14,256 nt of DNA from Planctomycetales bacterium (GCA_024645305.1 JAHEFU010000014.1:8358-22613); one strand, 5' to 3'; positions 1-6,251 are shown, numbered from the stretch's first letter. The notes: generated by a model from the letters alone, not told the origin. A program made the numbers and translations.

Positions 1-807
1 CTTGTTGTATTCGAGTGTCAGGGCGTCAATCATGTCGCCCGCGGCCTTGGTGGCATTCTCCATGGCCACCATCCGCGCACCGTTCTCGGAGGTGAAGTTC
101 TCCATGGCGGCCTGGAACATGATGGTCTGGAAGTAGCGCGGCAGGAGTGCCGTCAGCAGCTCCTCCGGACTGGGTTCGAGGTCGTAGTTGTCGCTGAAGC
201 CCTCCGCCTCATCCTCGCCGGCCGGCTCCAGGCTCTGGATCGGCAGCAGGCGCACGGCGGTCGGGTCGGATTTCATTACGTTGATGAAACGGGCGTAGAT
301 CATGTGCACCTCCGCCACTTCACCATCCAGGTATGCATTTGTCAGCACCGCGTTGACGGGCTTGAGGTCTGAATATGTAGTGTTCTCATTGAAGCCGGGG
401 AACCACTTGTCCCCCTGGCCGAGCTGCTGCCAGCCCTTCTTGCCGACAAAGACCAGCTCAGTTTCGCGGCCTACGCCACGCTGCTCACGAATGAACTTCT
501 CGGCCTTCTTCACAAGGTTGGCATTGAAGCTCCCGCACAGGCCCTTGTCGCCGGTGAACAGCAGCAGCAGTACCTTTGGTGCTTCAGCATTCACATGGCT
601 CAGGAAGGGGTGGTCCACATCGGAGGCCACGCTGGCCAGATTGCGCATCACCCCGGCCAGGGTGTCCGTATATGGCCGGCTGGCCTGTGTCCGGCCTTCA
701 CTCTTGCGCAGACGCGATGCAGCGACCATCTTCATGGCCTTGGTGATCTGCTGCGTGCTCTTGACCGACTTGATGCGCGTACGAATTTCCTTGCCGCCCT
801 TAGCCAC
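1..807 (-). CDS. atpG: ATP synthase F1 gamma subunit, 3' end outside window
   Basis: Gamma is the central rotor shaft of F1 and transmits c-ring rotation to the alpha3beta3 head. The visible 269 residues begin (M)AKGGKEIRTRIKSVKSTQQ and continue ITKAMKMVAASRLRK, the classic N-terminal helix that enters the head. The central GDKGLCGSFN motif is present, and the C-terminal helix (FQAAMENFTSENGARMVAMENA) is running out of the window. Roughly 15-20 residues should be missing, judged from usual gamma length. The start is GTG at 807, chosen because an AAGGAGG Shine-Dalgarno lies 6-7 bases upstream and the usual gamma N-terminus begins there. The start overlaps the stop of the preceding small ORF by 8 bases, so translation is probably coupled. 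atpD and atpC presumably follow beyond base 1. No odd residues noticed. Identity is very secure. Confidence 0.97.
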   Translation of the reverse strand, partial: MAKGGKEIRTRIKSVKSTQQITKAMKMVAASRLRKSEGRTQASRPYTDTLAGVMRNLASVASDVDHPFLSHVNAEAPKVLLLLFTGDKGLCGSFNANLVKKAEKFIREQRGVGRETELVFVGKKGWQQLGQGDKWFPGFNENTTYSDLKPVNAVLTNAYLDGEVAEVHMIYARFINVMKSDPTAVRLLPIQSLEPAGEDEAEGFSDNYDLEPSPEELLTALLPRYFQTIMFQAAMENFTSENGARMVAMENATKAAGDMIDALTLEYNK

Positions 808-1186
808 CTGAGTCCTCCTTCGTCACATCTCCATTGTTTCGCGGCTTGAAGCCGATATCGCTTTCGTTCGCTCCGGCCCGCCAGCCCCGCCGTTCGGGGA
901 ACTGGATCACGGTGTGGATGTAATCCCACCTGATCAGCACAACGGCCCGATGGCTCTCCTCAATGCGATTCTCAGGCGCAATGTACGCATCCTGATCATC
1001 AAAGACCGGCACCACCTTGTAGTTCGGGTGCTCAATCCACATTCCTAGCTCGTCAAGTCCCGTGACATTCGCCGCGAATTTCTCGCTGTAGACACCAGGC
1101 AGGTCCAGAAGTTCAAAGGCCTCACGATTAAGCTGGATCAGCACCTTGGTGCCAACCACATCCTCCATCGTCAGAACCTGCCGCAT
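800..1186 (-). CDS. Unrecognised 128-residue protein between atpA and atpG
   Basis: I do not recognise this gene. It fills the slot between atpA and atpG, which are usually adjacent. I chose ATG 1186 because AAGGTGG precedes it at good spacing, 16 bases after the atpA stop. An ATG at 1225 would overlap atpA and has no ribosome site. The frame ends TAA at 800, 8 bases inside atpG, and its last codons contain atpG's Shine-Dalgarno. The product is soluble with no signal peptide or membrane segment. The N-terminal part looks beta-rich (VVGTKVLIQLNREAFEL, then AVVLIRWDYIHTVIQFPE around residues 82-100), with an acidic stretch between and a basic polar tail. The strand pattern loosely recalls a small beta-barrel (Sm/SH3-like), but that is only an impression. 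Position and coupling imply expression with F1, so an F1 assembly or regulatory factor is possible. It is very likely a real gene; its function is unknown. Confidence 0.8.
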   Translation of the reverse strand: MRQVLTMEDVVGTKVLIQLNREAFELLDLPGVYSEKFAANVTGLDELGMWIEHPNYKVVPVFDDQDAYIAPENRIEESHRAVVLIRWDYIHTVIQFPERRGWRAGANESDIGFKPRNNGDVTKEDSGG

Positions 1187-1202
1187 CGCTTCCACCTTGC
1201 CG

Positions 1203-2855
1203 TTAACCGGCGTGCTTCGCCGCATAATCAGCGAAGAACTGGTCTGCAGCGGACTTCATGTTCTCCTCAACGTCAGCGTGGTTGCCCTTGCTGCGGATCG
1301 TCGCCAGCACCTGGCCGAAGTTGTCCTTCAGGTACTGCACGAAACCGGCACTGGCCGCCTGCACATGCTCAACGGGCAGCTTGTCGTAGTAGCCCTTGGC
1401 CCCGGCCCAGATCTGCGCGACCTGTTCCTCGGTAGCCAGCGGGACGTACTGGCCCTGCTTGAGCAGTTCCACCATGCGGCTGCCTCGTGTGAGCAGGCGC
1501 AGGGTGCCGGCATCCAGGTCGGAACCGAACTGGGCGAAGGCCGCCATCTCACGATACTGCGCCAGGTCCAGCTTCAGCGAGCCGGCCACCTTCTTCATGC
1601 CCTTGGTCTGGGCGTTTCCACCCACGCGGGACACGGAGATACCGACGTTCACAGCCGGACGGACACCCTGGTAGAACAGGTCACCCTCCAGGAAGATCTG
1701 GCCGTCGGTGATGGAAATCACGTTCGTAGGAATGTAGGCTGCAACGTCACCGGCCTGGGTTTCGATCACCGGCAGGGCCGTGATCGATCCACCGCGGCGG
1801 ACTTCCACCGCTCCAATGTCACTGGCGCAGCTGGCGCACTTGGTGAAGATCGCCTGCTCCTCGTAGGCATGCAGCTTGTTTAGGGGGTTCGTCTTCTTGC
1901 AGTTTGGGCAGACCTTGTGGTCCGCCAGCTTGACCGAGCGCTCCAGCAGACGGCTGTGCAGGTAGAAAACGTCGCCGGGATAGGCTTCGCGGCCCGGCGG
2001 ACGGCGCAGCAAAAGCGACAGCGTACGGTAGGCGGCGGCCTGCTTGGTGAGGTCATCGTAGGCGATCAGCACGTCCTTGGAGTCATACATGAACTCCTCA
2101 CCCATGGCCACTCCGGCGTAGGGGGCGATGTACTGCAGCGGTGCGGGGTCGGAGGCGGAGGCACTGACGACGATGGAATAGGCCATCGCGCCGGTCTCCT
2201 CCAGCTTGGCAACCGTACGCGCCACGTTGGATTCCTTCTGGCCGATCATCACATAGATGCAGAACACGGGAGTGTCTGTCTCATGTGTGTATTTCTGGTT
2301 GATGATCGTGTCGAGGATGATCGCGCTCTTGCCCGTGGAACGGTCGCCGATGATCAGCTCGCGCTGGCCACGGCCGACTGGGATCATGGAGTCAATGGCC
2401 TTGAGGCCGGTCTGCAGCGGCTCGTGCACCGGCTGGCGGTAGACAACGCCATCGGCCTTGCGCTCCAGCGGACGGAATTTGTCCGTCACGATCGGACCCT
2501 TGCCGTCGATCGGCTGGCCCAGCGGGTTGACAACACGTCCGAGCATTGCCTTGCCGACGGGTACCTGCAGCACCTTGCCGGTCCGCTTGACCGGGTCGCC
2601 TTCCTTCACGCCCGAGTCATCACCGAGCAGCACGACACCGACGCTCTCCTCCTCGAGGTTGAGCGCCATTCCCATCACGCCGCCGGGGAACTCAAGCATT
2701 TCGGATGCGAGGCAGTTGGACAGGCCGAAGACCCGCGCGATACCGTCGCCCACCTGGACGACCGTACCCTGGTCCTCAAGTTCGAGCCGGCCTTCATAGC
2801 TCTCGATCTGCTTCTTGAGTAATGCAGTTACCTCTTCCGGTCTGATAGCTGACAT
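1203..2855 (-). CDS. atpA: ATP synthase F1 alpha subunit with zinc-ribbon-like insert
   Basis: Alpha forms the non-catalytic nucleotide sites of the F1 hexamer and supplies the arginine finger to the catalytic beta sites. Visible in order: an N-terminal beta-barrel (residues ~25-95), P-loop GDRSTGKS (170-177), IGQKESNVARTV (~204-215), YDDLTKQAAAYR (266-277), ETQAGDVAAYIPTNVISITDGQ (365-386), the arginine finger in VSRVGGNAQ (Arg410), and the helical C-terminal domain. Length is 550 against the usual ~500-515. The excess sits at about 311-354, between LLERSVKL and GGSITALP, where four cysteines (316, 319, 340, 343) form two CxxC knuckles. The rest of the protein looks fully functional. Start ATG 2855 has AGGAG about 12 bases upstream, a little far, after a 92-base gap from atpH. 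Identity is certain; the role of the insert is not. Confidence 0.98.
   Translation of the reverse strand: MSAIRPEEVTALLKKQIESYEGRLELEDQGTVVQVGDGIARVFGLSNCLASEMLEFPGGVMGMALNLEEESVGVVLLGDDSGVKEGDPVKRTGKVLQVPVGKAMLGRVVNPLGQPIDGKGPIVTDKFRPLERKADGVVYRQPVHEPLQTGLKAIDSMIPVGRGQRELIIGDRSTGKSAIILDTIINQKYTHETDTPVFCIYVMIGQKESNVARTVAKLEETGAMAYSIVVSASASDPAPLQYIAPYAGVAMGEEFMYDSKDVLIAYDDLTKQAAAYRTLSLLLRRPPGREAYPGDVFYLHSRLLERSVKLADHKVCPNCKKTNPLNKLHAYEEQAIFTKCASCASDIGAVEVRRGGSITALPVIETQAGDVAAYIPTNVISITDGQIFLEGDLFYQGVRPAVNVGISVSRVGGNAQTKGMKKVAGSLKLDLAQYREMAAFAQFGSDLDAGTLRLLTRGSRMVELLKQGQYVPLATEEQVAQIWAGAKGYYDKLPVEHVQAASAGFVQYLKDNFGQVLATIRSKGNHADVEENMKSAADQFFADYAAKHAG
1794..1925 (-). other. CxxC-x20-CxxC insert in alpha subunit
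   Basis: This segment encodes residues ~311-354 of alpha and has no counterpart in the alpha subunits I know, where LLERAAKM is followed within a few residues by GGGSLTALP. It reads as a two-knuckle zinc ribbon: CPNC (316-319), a 20-residue charged linker, then CASC (340-343). The reading frame is intact on both sides and the flanking motifs are canonical, so it is an in-frame insertion and not a frameshift. Zinc binding is inferred from the cysteine pattern alone. Confidence 0.8.
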
Positions 2856-2904
2856 GGCTTGCTATATCTCCTGTGTTGTCAAACACGAGTTGTCAGTGGC
2901 ACAA

Positions 2905-2920
2905 CGCGGTCAACACCGCG
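2905..2920 (-). promoter_or_regulatory. Hairpin in the atpH-atpA gap
   Basis: The 92-base gap before atpA is the longest within the atp gene string. On the transcribed strand it contains CGCGGT-GTTG-ACCGCG, a perfect 6-bp stem with a 4-base loop. Further downstream GTTGT/ACAAC (7-base loop) and TGTT/AACA (4-base loop) could also pair. There is no U-tract, so it is not an intrinsic terminator. A role in mRNA stability or in setting alpha translation is inference. Confidence 0.5.
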
Positions 2921-2947
2921 CCCCGGGCCCCTGTGTTCCTGGTCGGC

Positions 2948-3508
2948 TCAGGCCCCGGCGATGGTGCGCCGGTAGTTGAGCAGTTCATCCTTCAGTTGGT
3001 CGAGTCTGTGCGCCATGGTACCGTCGATCACCAGGTGGTCACCGAGCTTCACCTTGACACCGCCGAGTACGCGCGGGTCAACCTGTTCGCTGACACCGAG
3101 GTTCTCGTAGTCACTGAAGCGCTTCACCCCGTCCACGATGGCCTGCTTCTGCGCCGCTTCAAGCGGCACGGCACTGATGATCGTGATCTCCTCGACACCG
3201 CGGTGCATGTCCGTCAGGTGGTCGAAGTAGGCCAGCGCATCCGGCAGGGCCATGATGCGGTTCTTGTCGATCATCAGAAGCACCAGCGTCAGCAGGGTGT
3301 CGTCAATCCGCCCCTTGAGCTGGGACCTGATCAGGTCCTTCTTGGAGACGGCCGGCACCTGCGGCGAGCCGAGGAAGTCACGGATCGCACGATCCTTGAA
3401 GACCTCCTCCAGCACCCCGGCCTGGGCGTCCACGGCCTCCATCGTGCCTTGCTCGAGCGTCAGCTCGAACAGGGCCGTGGCATACCGCTTGGCAACAGCT
3501 CCGAGCAT
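2948..3508 (-). CDS. atpH: ATP synthase F1 delta subunit
   Basis: Delta sits on top of F1, binds the alpha N-termini and holds the b-subunit stalk, acting as part of the stator. The 186-residue product has the family's N-terminal AKRYATALFEL helix, an all-helical N-terminal domain, VLLMIDKNRI in the middle, and the C-terminal signature region with ISAVPL and DPRVLGGVKVKLGDHLVIDGT. Length is normal. ATG 3508 follows the atpF stop by one base (TAG-C-ATG) with GGGAG upstream, so translation is probably coupled to atpF. No anomalies. Confidence 0.97.
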   Translation of the reverse strand: MLGAVAKRYATALFELTLEQGTMEAVDAQAGVLEEVFKDRAIRDFLGSPQVPAVSKKDLIRSQLKGRIDDTLLTLVLLMIDKNRIMALPDALAYFDHLTDMHRGVEEITIISAVPLEAAQKQAIVDGVKRFSDYENLGVSEQVDPRVLGGVKVKLGDHLVIDGTMAHRLDQLKDELLNYRRTIAGA

Positions 3509-3509
3509 G

Positions 3510-4001
3510 CTAGTTGAGCTCCCGCATTTCGCTGATGAAGCCCGCCACGAGCTTGTCGTGGCGTCCCTTGTCCAGGTCTTCCTTCATCACGCGCTGGGCG
3601 ATCCTGAAGGACAGGTCAATCGCCGCATTCTGGAGTTCGGCCATGGCCTTCTCCTTCTCGCGGTGAATGTCGTCCTGGGTGCGGGCCAGCAGCTTCTCGC
3701 GCTGTTCCTCGGCATTTGCCTTGATCTCAGCGGCGGCCGCCTGGCCCTTCTCCAGGGCTTCCTGCATCTTGGCCTGGGCCTCGGAATTGATCTCCGCCAT
3801 GCGCTTCTCGTACTCAGCCTGCTGTGCAGCAAGCTCAGTGCGGGCGCGGTCAATCTCGTCAAAGGCCTCCTCGATGCTCCGGCGGCGCTCGTCAATCACA
3901 GCCGGAACCGCGGTCCACAGAGGTTTCCAGAGCACAGCCATCAGGACTAGGAACCCGATGAGGCTCGAGATTATGACTGGCAGGTTGATTAATTCAAGCA
4001 A
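3510..4001 (-). CDS. atpF: ATP synthase Fo b subunit
   Basis: Subunit b is the peripheral stalk linking the membrane a subunit to delta and alpha. The 163-residue product has one N-terminal membrane helix (about residues 6-25, NLPVIISSLIGFLVLMAVLW), then a long, charged, Ala/Glu/Arg-rich coiled coil from ~35 to ~140, ending in the delta-binding region. The start is TTG at 4001: no ATG lies in frame before the membrane helix, and GGAG sits six bases upstream of the TTG. The ribosome site directly follows the atpE stop (11-base gap). Length and architecture match ordinary bacterial b subunits. Only one b-type gene is present, so a homodimeric stalk is expected. Confidence 0.96.
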   Translation of the reverse strand: MLELINLPVIISSLIGFLVLMAVLWKPLWTAVPAVIDERRRSIEEAFDEIDRARTELAAQQAEYEKRMAEINSEAQAKMQEALEKGQAAAAEIKANAEEQREKLLARTQDDIHREKEKAMAELQNAAIDLSFRIAQRVMKEDLDKGRHDKLVAGFISEMRELN

Positions 4002-4012
4002 AACTTACTCCG

Positions 4013-4258
4013 TTACTGGCCGACGCCCGGAATCTTGCCCTGCAGCACGAACGCGATGACGAGCGAGTAGATCGTCAGGGCCTCAATGAAAGCAGCACCG
4101 ATCAGCATCGCCGTCTGCAGCTTGCCGATGGCTTCGGGCTGACGGCCCATTGCTTCCATTGCGCCCTTGACGGCCAGACCGATACCGATGCCCGATCCGA
4201 AGGCCGCGAGGCCGAGGCCGATGGGGATACCCAATCCTAAGGCAGCACCTGGTTCCAT
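4013..4258 (-). CDS. atpE: ATP synthase Fo c subunit (c-ring)
   Basis: Subunit c builds the rotating membrane ring that carries the coupling ions. The 81-residue hairpin has a Gly-rich first helix (IGLGLAAFGSGIGIGLAV), the polar loop RQPE (39-42) that touches gamma/epsilon, and a second helix with the carboxylate Glu59 in IGAAFIEALTIYSL. Compared from memory with the Na+-binding Ilyobacter c subunit, the Gln of helix 1 is Ile here (GIGIG) and the Ser-Thr after the Glu is Ala-Leu, so Na+ ligands are missing and proton use is most likely. ATG 4258 has AGGAG eight bases upstream in an AT-rich leader, fitting the high copy number needed. Confidence 0.97.
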   Translation of the reverse strand: MEPGAALGLGIPIGLGLAAFGSGIGIGLAVKGAMEAMGRQPEAIGKLQTAMLIGAAFIEALTIYSLVIAFVLQGKIPGVGQ

Positions 4259-4293
4259 GACAAAAACTCCTGAAAACGATTTATAGATTGATG
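4259..4293 (-). promoter_or_regulatory. AT-rich atpE translation initiation region
   Basis: This 35-base gap between atpB and atpE is markedly AT-rich in an otherwise ~60% GC region. Read on the transcribed strand it ends TTTTCAGGAGTTTTTGTC before the ATG: a clear AGGAG flanked by unstructured U runs. In E. coli a U-rich leader upstream of atpE raises c-subunit synthesis; the same role is inferred here. Confidence 0.5.
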
Positions 4294-5367
4294 TTACGCG
4301 TGGCTTTCCGCATGCTCATGATGTTCATGGTGTTCATGATGCTCATGCGGTTCCCACATAGTTATGTAAACAGCGGAAAGCAGGCTGAAGATCAGCGCCT
4401 GGATGGCACCGAGCAGAAGCCCAAGGAACAAAAACGGCGTATGCAGCGGAACCCAGGGAATGAGGTCGGCGAATACGCCGAGCAGCACGTCCTTGCCGAG
4501 CAGGTTGCCGTAGAGTCGCAGTGACAGCGAGATGGGCTGGATGAACAGCTCCATGATGTGGATGATCGTGAAGAGGATCGCCATGAAGGCAATGATGCCG
4601 TAGCTGGCCGGACCCATGCCGAGTTCCTTGGCCGAAGGCAGTGCGCCGGGGAAATGCTTCAGCCAGCCCAGCGGGCTCTGGATGATCGCCGAGCCGTGGA
4701 CGTAGAGGAACACCACGAGCGCCATGGCCAGGTTGAAGGACAGGTTGGCGGTCGGAGCCTTGCCGAGGAACAGCAGGCCCAGGCAGTTGCAGATCAGGAT
4801 GTAGACGAACAGTGTGCCCACGAGCGGCAGGTGGCGGCGCACCTTGTCGCGGCCGACGATGGCCCCGAAGAAATCCTCGAAGAACTCAAAGAGGATCTCG
4901 CTGAACATCGCCCCGCCGGCGAGCTTCTCACCCTTGACGGGACGGACCTTCAGCTTGCGGGTAATCGCCACGAAGAAGATGCAGAGTCCGAGCACTGTCA
5001 GCATGCCGAAAGTGGCTGTTTCAAAGGCGGTGAAGTGGTCTCCGTTGGGGTCATCAAAACCCCAGCTCTTGACCTGGGTGTCGAAGGCCTGCAGACCGGG
5101 ATCATTGTGCATCACCGTGTGGGTGAGACCCATCCAGTTGGGTAGTTCGGGGATCTTGGATCCGCCTTCCTCATGCCCGCCGCCGTGCTCACCGGCATGC
5201 TCGCCCTCGTGGCCGGCTGCCGCAGCATGCGCATCACCGTGCCCCTCCGTTGCCACCTGGCCCTCGGTGGACTGGCGCGCGGACTGGACGCCGTGCTCGG
5301 GCGCTGCATGGTTGTCGTGCGTATCCTCGGAGGCGCTGTCTCCGTGAGACTGCCACATGGCAAGCAT
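4294..5367 (-). CDS. atpB: ATP synthase Fo a subunit with His-rich tails
   Basis: Subunit a forms the two ion half-channels beside the c-ring. In the 357-residue product, membrane helices start near residue 114. Key residues are Arg284 in QPISLSLRLYGNLLGKD, Glu273 just before it, and Gln323 in GAIQALIFSLLSAVYI, all at canonical places. The protein is ~90 residues longer than E. coli a because of an N-terminal extension (1-110). Its first 70 residues are hydrophilic, with ten or so His among Gly/Glu/Ala. The C-terminus carries a second His tail with HEHHEHHEHH at 341-350. I chose ATG 5367 over an upstream TTG (5385) because GAGGAAGG lies just before it; it follows the atpI-like stop by one base (TAA-C-ATG). 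Identity is certain; the tails are unusual. Confidence 0.97.
   Translation of the reverse strand: MLAMWQSHGDSASEDTHDNHAAPEHGVQSARQSTEGQVATEGHGDAHAAAAGHEGEHAGEHGGGHEEGGSKIPELPNWMGLTHTVMHNDPGLQAFDTQVKSWGFDDPNGDHFTAFETATFGMLTVLGLCIFFVAITRKLKVRPVKGEKLAGGAMFSEILFEFFEDFFGAIVGRDKVRRHLPLVGTLFVYILICNCLGLLFLGKAPTANLSFNLAMALVVFLYVHGSAIIQSPLGWLKHFPGALPSAKELGMGPASYGIIAFMAILFTIIHIMELFIQPISLSLRLYGNLLGKDVLLGVFADLIPWVPLHTPFLFLGLLLGAIQALIFSLLSAVYITMWEPHEHHEHHEHHEHAESHA
4308..4350 (-). repeat. Inverted repeat over the His-Glu repeat codons of atpB
   Basis: The tandem His-His-Glu codons at the atpB 3' end are bracketed by a perfect 7-bp inverted repeat, CCGCATG (4308-4314) and CATGCGG (4344-4350), with a 29-base loop of repeated CATCATGAA-like units. 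On the mRNA this could form a hairpin about 50 bases before the atpE start. It may merely reflect CATG-rich codon choice. Confidence 0.4.
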
Positions 5368-5368
5368 G

Positions 5369-5752
5369 TTATCTACCTTCCTCAACTAGTTGGTCAGTCG
5401 GCCTGTCGAGCAGGCCCCGTACGATCAGTACGACGGGGAAAGCCACGAGTCCGGCAACCAGTCCATTTACATCCGTGAAGTCGGCTGCCAACAGCCAGTA
5501 GAGGATGAGATAGGACGCCGGAATTTTAGCACAGACCAAAATGAACACCAATAGTTTCCCGGGGCTTTTTTGTGCAATCAGGGACGAAATGAAGAGGGAC
5601 AGCAGGGCCAGGTTGGAGGCCGCCCAGAGACAGGCCAGCAGGAAGGACGAACCGGCGGCTTCACTCCAGGCGAAGCTTAGAGATATCCCGCCGATCAACC
5701 CCAGCAGGGCCAGATCACGCACAACGCGCATGGTGAGTTTCGTGCTGAACAT
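5369..5752 (-). CDS. atpI: AtpI-like ATP synthase membrane subunit
   Basis: This small hydrophobic protein (127 residues from ATG 5752) has about four predicted membrane helices: roughly LALLGLIGGISLSFAW, FLLACLWAASNLALLSLFIS, LLVFILVCAKIPASYLILYW and VNGLVAGLVAFPVVLIVRGL. The topology, size and place directly before atpB match AtpI-type proteins, reported in other bacteria to help c-ring assembly or Mg2+ supply. An in-frame TTG at 5767, overlapping the atpZ stop, would add five residues; neither start has a strong ribosome site. The stop is one base before atpB. Sequence identity to AtpI is not strong by eye, so the family call rests mostly on topology and context. Confidence 0.75.
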   Translation of the reverse strand: MFSTKLTMRVVRDLALLGLIGGISLSFAWSEAAGSSFLLACLWAASNLALLSLFISSLIAQKSPGKLLVFILVCAKIPASYLILYWLLAADFTDVNGLVAGLVAFPVVLIVRGLLDRPTDQLVEEGR

Positions 5753-5763
5753 TCCTGGTCCAT

Positions 5764-6042
5764 TCAATTGTTCAGGCTGGCCATCAGGCGGATCACCATT
5801 GCAAATGATGCAATCGTGAACAGCACCACGAGTGTGGGCAGCCAGAACGCGGTCCCAAAGCGCTGGTCCAGCCAGCTTCCCGCCAGCCAGCCGGCAACGG
5901 TACCGCTGACGAGATAGGCAGGAATCACCAAGCCATAGGACATGGACTTCACACGCTGCACACGATCCTGCTCGGACTGCTGCTCGTGCCGCAATTCCTG
6001 GTCACTTGCCTTGCGGCGCCTGAATCTGAAGCGGGGATCCAC
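5764..6042 (-). CDS. atpZ: AtpZ-like protein opening the ATP synthase operon
   Basis: This has a short basic/acidic N-terminus followed by two membrane helices (YGLVIPAYLVSGTVAGWLAGSWLDQRF, then WLPTLVVLFTIASFAMVIRL), the layout of the AtpZ/AtpQ 'ATPase gene 1' family found first in many atp operons and thought to act with AtpI. The open frame extends to an ATG at 6129, but that ATG has no ribosome site. Counted by hand, G/C at third codon positions is 14 of 29 before GTG 6042 and 25 of 33 just after it. A perfect TATAAT ends six bases before this GTG. I therefore prefer GTG 6042 (92 residues, normal for the family) on a leaderless transcript. The stop TGA lies 11 bases before the atpI-like ATG. 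Confidence 0.75.
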   Translation of the reverse strand: MDPRFRFRRRKASDQELRHEQQSEQDRVQRVKSMSYGLVIPAYLVSGTVAGWLAGSWLDQRFGTAFWLPTLVVLFTIASFAMVIRLMASLNN

Positions 6043-6048
6043 TGCCAG

Positions 6049-6072
6049 ATTATAGGGAGTGCGCCACCCTCC
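6049..6072 (-). promoter_or_regulatory. Candidate atp operon promoter with dyad
   Basis: The transcribed strand shows a consensus -10 TATAAT (6054-6049), with the predicted first transcribed base at or next to GTG 6042. No TTGACA-like -35 is visible at 16-18 bases. Instead the spacer is filled by an imperfect dyad, GGAGTGCGCCACCCTCC on the plus strand (6056-6072), whose arms pair at 7 of 8 positions if one G-T is allowed. That is the layout of an activator- or repressor-controlled promoter. It lies inside the longer open frame of atpZ. Confidence 0.45.
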
Positions 6073-6129
6073 TTGGCGGGTTCGCACCTGAGTAATATAC
6101 CATGACTGCCGCACTATTCGTGCAAACAT

Positions 6130-6251
6130 TCACAATATGCCGGCTGAATTCCCCGGTAACGGCAGCAATTTGCATTGTTCCGGACGTTATCTGCTGATTA
6201 CAGGTGTCCAGTCGTGTATTCATTCACGATTAAGTTGCTTATTGAGAATTC
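6130..6251. other. divIVA-atpZ gap, no clear element
   Basis: This 122-base stretch (209 bases if atpZ starts at 6042) is AT-richer than its surroundings. I see one weak hairpin on the minus strand (TCGTG, 8-base loop, CACGA) without a U-tract, no convincing terminator and no convincing sigma-70 promoter. Read-through from divIVA into the atp genes is therefore possible. Confidence 0.4.

Noticed and set aside
1203..1225. ATG 1225 as start of the small gene after atpA
   Set aside because: It lies inside atpA with no ribosome site, whereas ATG 1186 has AAGGTGG at proper spacing.
1794..1925. Frameshift or sequencing error producing the extra alpha residues
   Set aside because: The frame is continuous, both flanks are canonical, and the four cysteines are too orderly for a random mis-translation.
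1917..2822. 301-codon open frame on the plus strand
   Set aside because: Antisense to the highly conserved atpA gene and without a plausible ribosome site or domain.
2905..2920. Intrinsic terminator inside the atp operon
   Set aside because: The stem has no U-tract and atpA must be co-expressed with its neighbours.
4013..4258. Sodium-driven ATP synthase
   Set aside because: The c subunit lacks the Gln and the Ser/Thr ligands around the key Glu that mark Na+-binding rings, so proton coupling is more likely.
6190..6240. Terminator between divIVA and atpZ
   Set aside because: Only a 5-bp stem with an 8-base loop and no following T run.
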